Assembly (NCBI GenBank): GCA_036787815.1
Contig: DAIQOP010000265.1
Coordinates: 1 to 5,544, forward strand
Direction of reading: 5' to 3'
Length of the DNA stretch: 5,544 bases
From: DATBAK01 sp036787815
Lineage (GTDB): Bacteria; Actinomycetota; Acidimicrobiia; IMCC26256; PALSA-610
Below, piece by piece: positions 5,396-5,544 of this stretch. Numbering within the stretch: the stretch's first letter is position 1; every line of letters starts with the position of its first letter. The notes under the pieces were generated by a model. The model did not search any database. It was not told where the DNA came from and was given only the letters and a program-made list of their open reading frames with translations. The position numbers were made by a program, and so were the translations under genes.

Positions 5396-5544
5396 TCAGG
5401 TCGGCGATGGCAACGCAGCGCGCTCGGCGGGCGCCGCTTGCTCGGCGCGCCACCACTCGCGCGTGAGCAGCATCGCGAACGACCAACCCGCGACCACGAC
5501 CACCAGCTGCATCGCGGCGAGCGCCCGCGACCAGCCACCCGGGT
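5396..5544 (-). CDS. C-terminal end of an unidentified membrane protein (partial)
   Basis: Reading leftwards from base 5542, an open frame of 48 residues runs to TGA at 5398-5396; the start lies beyond the window. It encodes one clear hydrophobic helix (around LAAMQLVVVVAGWSFAMLL), then a Trp/Arg interface (REWWRAEQ) and a short Ala/Pro tail ending in LPSPT, a typical end for an integral membrane protein. The competing frames on this strand are Arg/Gly/Ala-rich with no such pattern. It is too short to assign a family. It is convergent with the secreted protein gene, with the repeat pair between them. Confidence 0.6.
   Translation of the reverse strand, partial: PGGWSRALAAMQLVVVVAGWSFAMLLTREWWRAEQAAPAERAALPSPT

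Noticed and set aside
4956..5486. A minus-strand open frame of 176 codons across the repeat region
   Set aside because: It translates both repeat copies into near-identical Arg/Ser/Pro-rich text, without signal or helices, and conflicts with the better membrane frame at 5396-5544.

Overview
The window is GC-rich DNA with GTG and TTG starts, 4-base GTGA gene overlaps, a strong third-position G/C bias and long spurious open frames on the opposite strands. This fits a high-GC actinomycete. Acidimicrobiia-like actinobacteria often carry such DUF2142 / GT2 / DUF2304 sets, but that placement is inference. No phage, transposon, CRISPR, rRNA or tRNA signal was seen.

Layout. (1) 1-1867, plus strand: two tandem related polytopic membrane proteins joined by a GTGA overlap. 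The first is seen only as its C-terminal part. Relative to the second it lacks the roughly 175-residue section that holds the large extracytoplasmic loop. The second looks like a GT-C-type membrane glycosyltransferase or relative. (2) 1773-3200, minus strand: a DUF2142 polytopic membrane protein, convergent with and overlapping the previous gene by 95 bases. (3) 3224-4476, plus strand: a GT2 polyprenyl-phosphate-sugar-synthase-like transferase, coupled by another GTGA overlap to a DUF2304 membrane protein. The DUF2142 and GT2 genes diverge from only 23 bases, where overlapping opposed -10 motifs suggest a shared leaderless bidirectional promoter. (4) 4586-4969, plus strand: a small secreted beta-rich protein with no recognised family. 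(5) 4970-5395: a gene-free stretch between convergent genes, holding two 117-bp direct repeats (6 mismatches), each with a foldable stem. (6) 5396-5544, minus strand: the C-terminus of an unidentified membrane protein that runs off the window.

How they may work together: a GT2 enzyme of this type usually loads a sugar onto a polyprenyl-phosphate carrier at the cytoplasmic face. Small membrane partners such as DUF2304 often travel with it, and GT-C-like or DUF2142 multi-pass proteins could use the lipid-linked sugar outside the membrane. The window therefore reads as a piece of a cell-envelope glycan or protein-glycosylation locus. The most unusual features are the shortened tandem paralogue, the 23-bp divergent promoter, and the repeat pair whose stem shows a pairing-preserving change.
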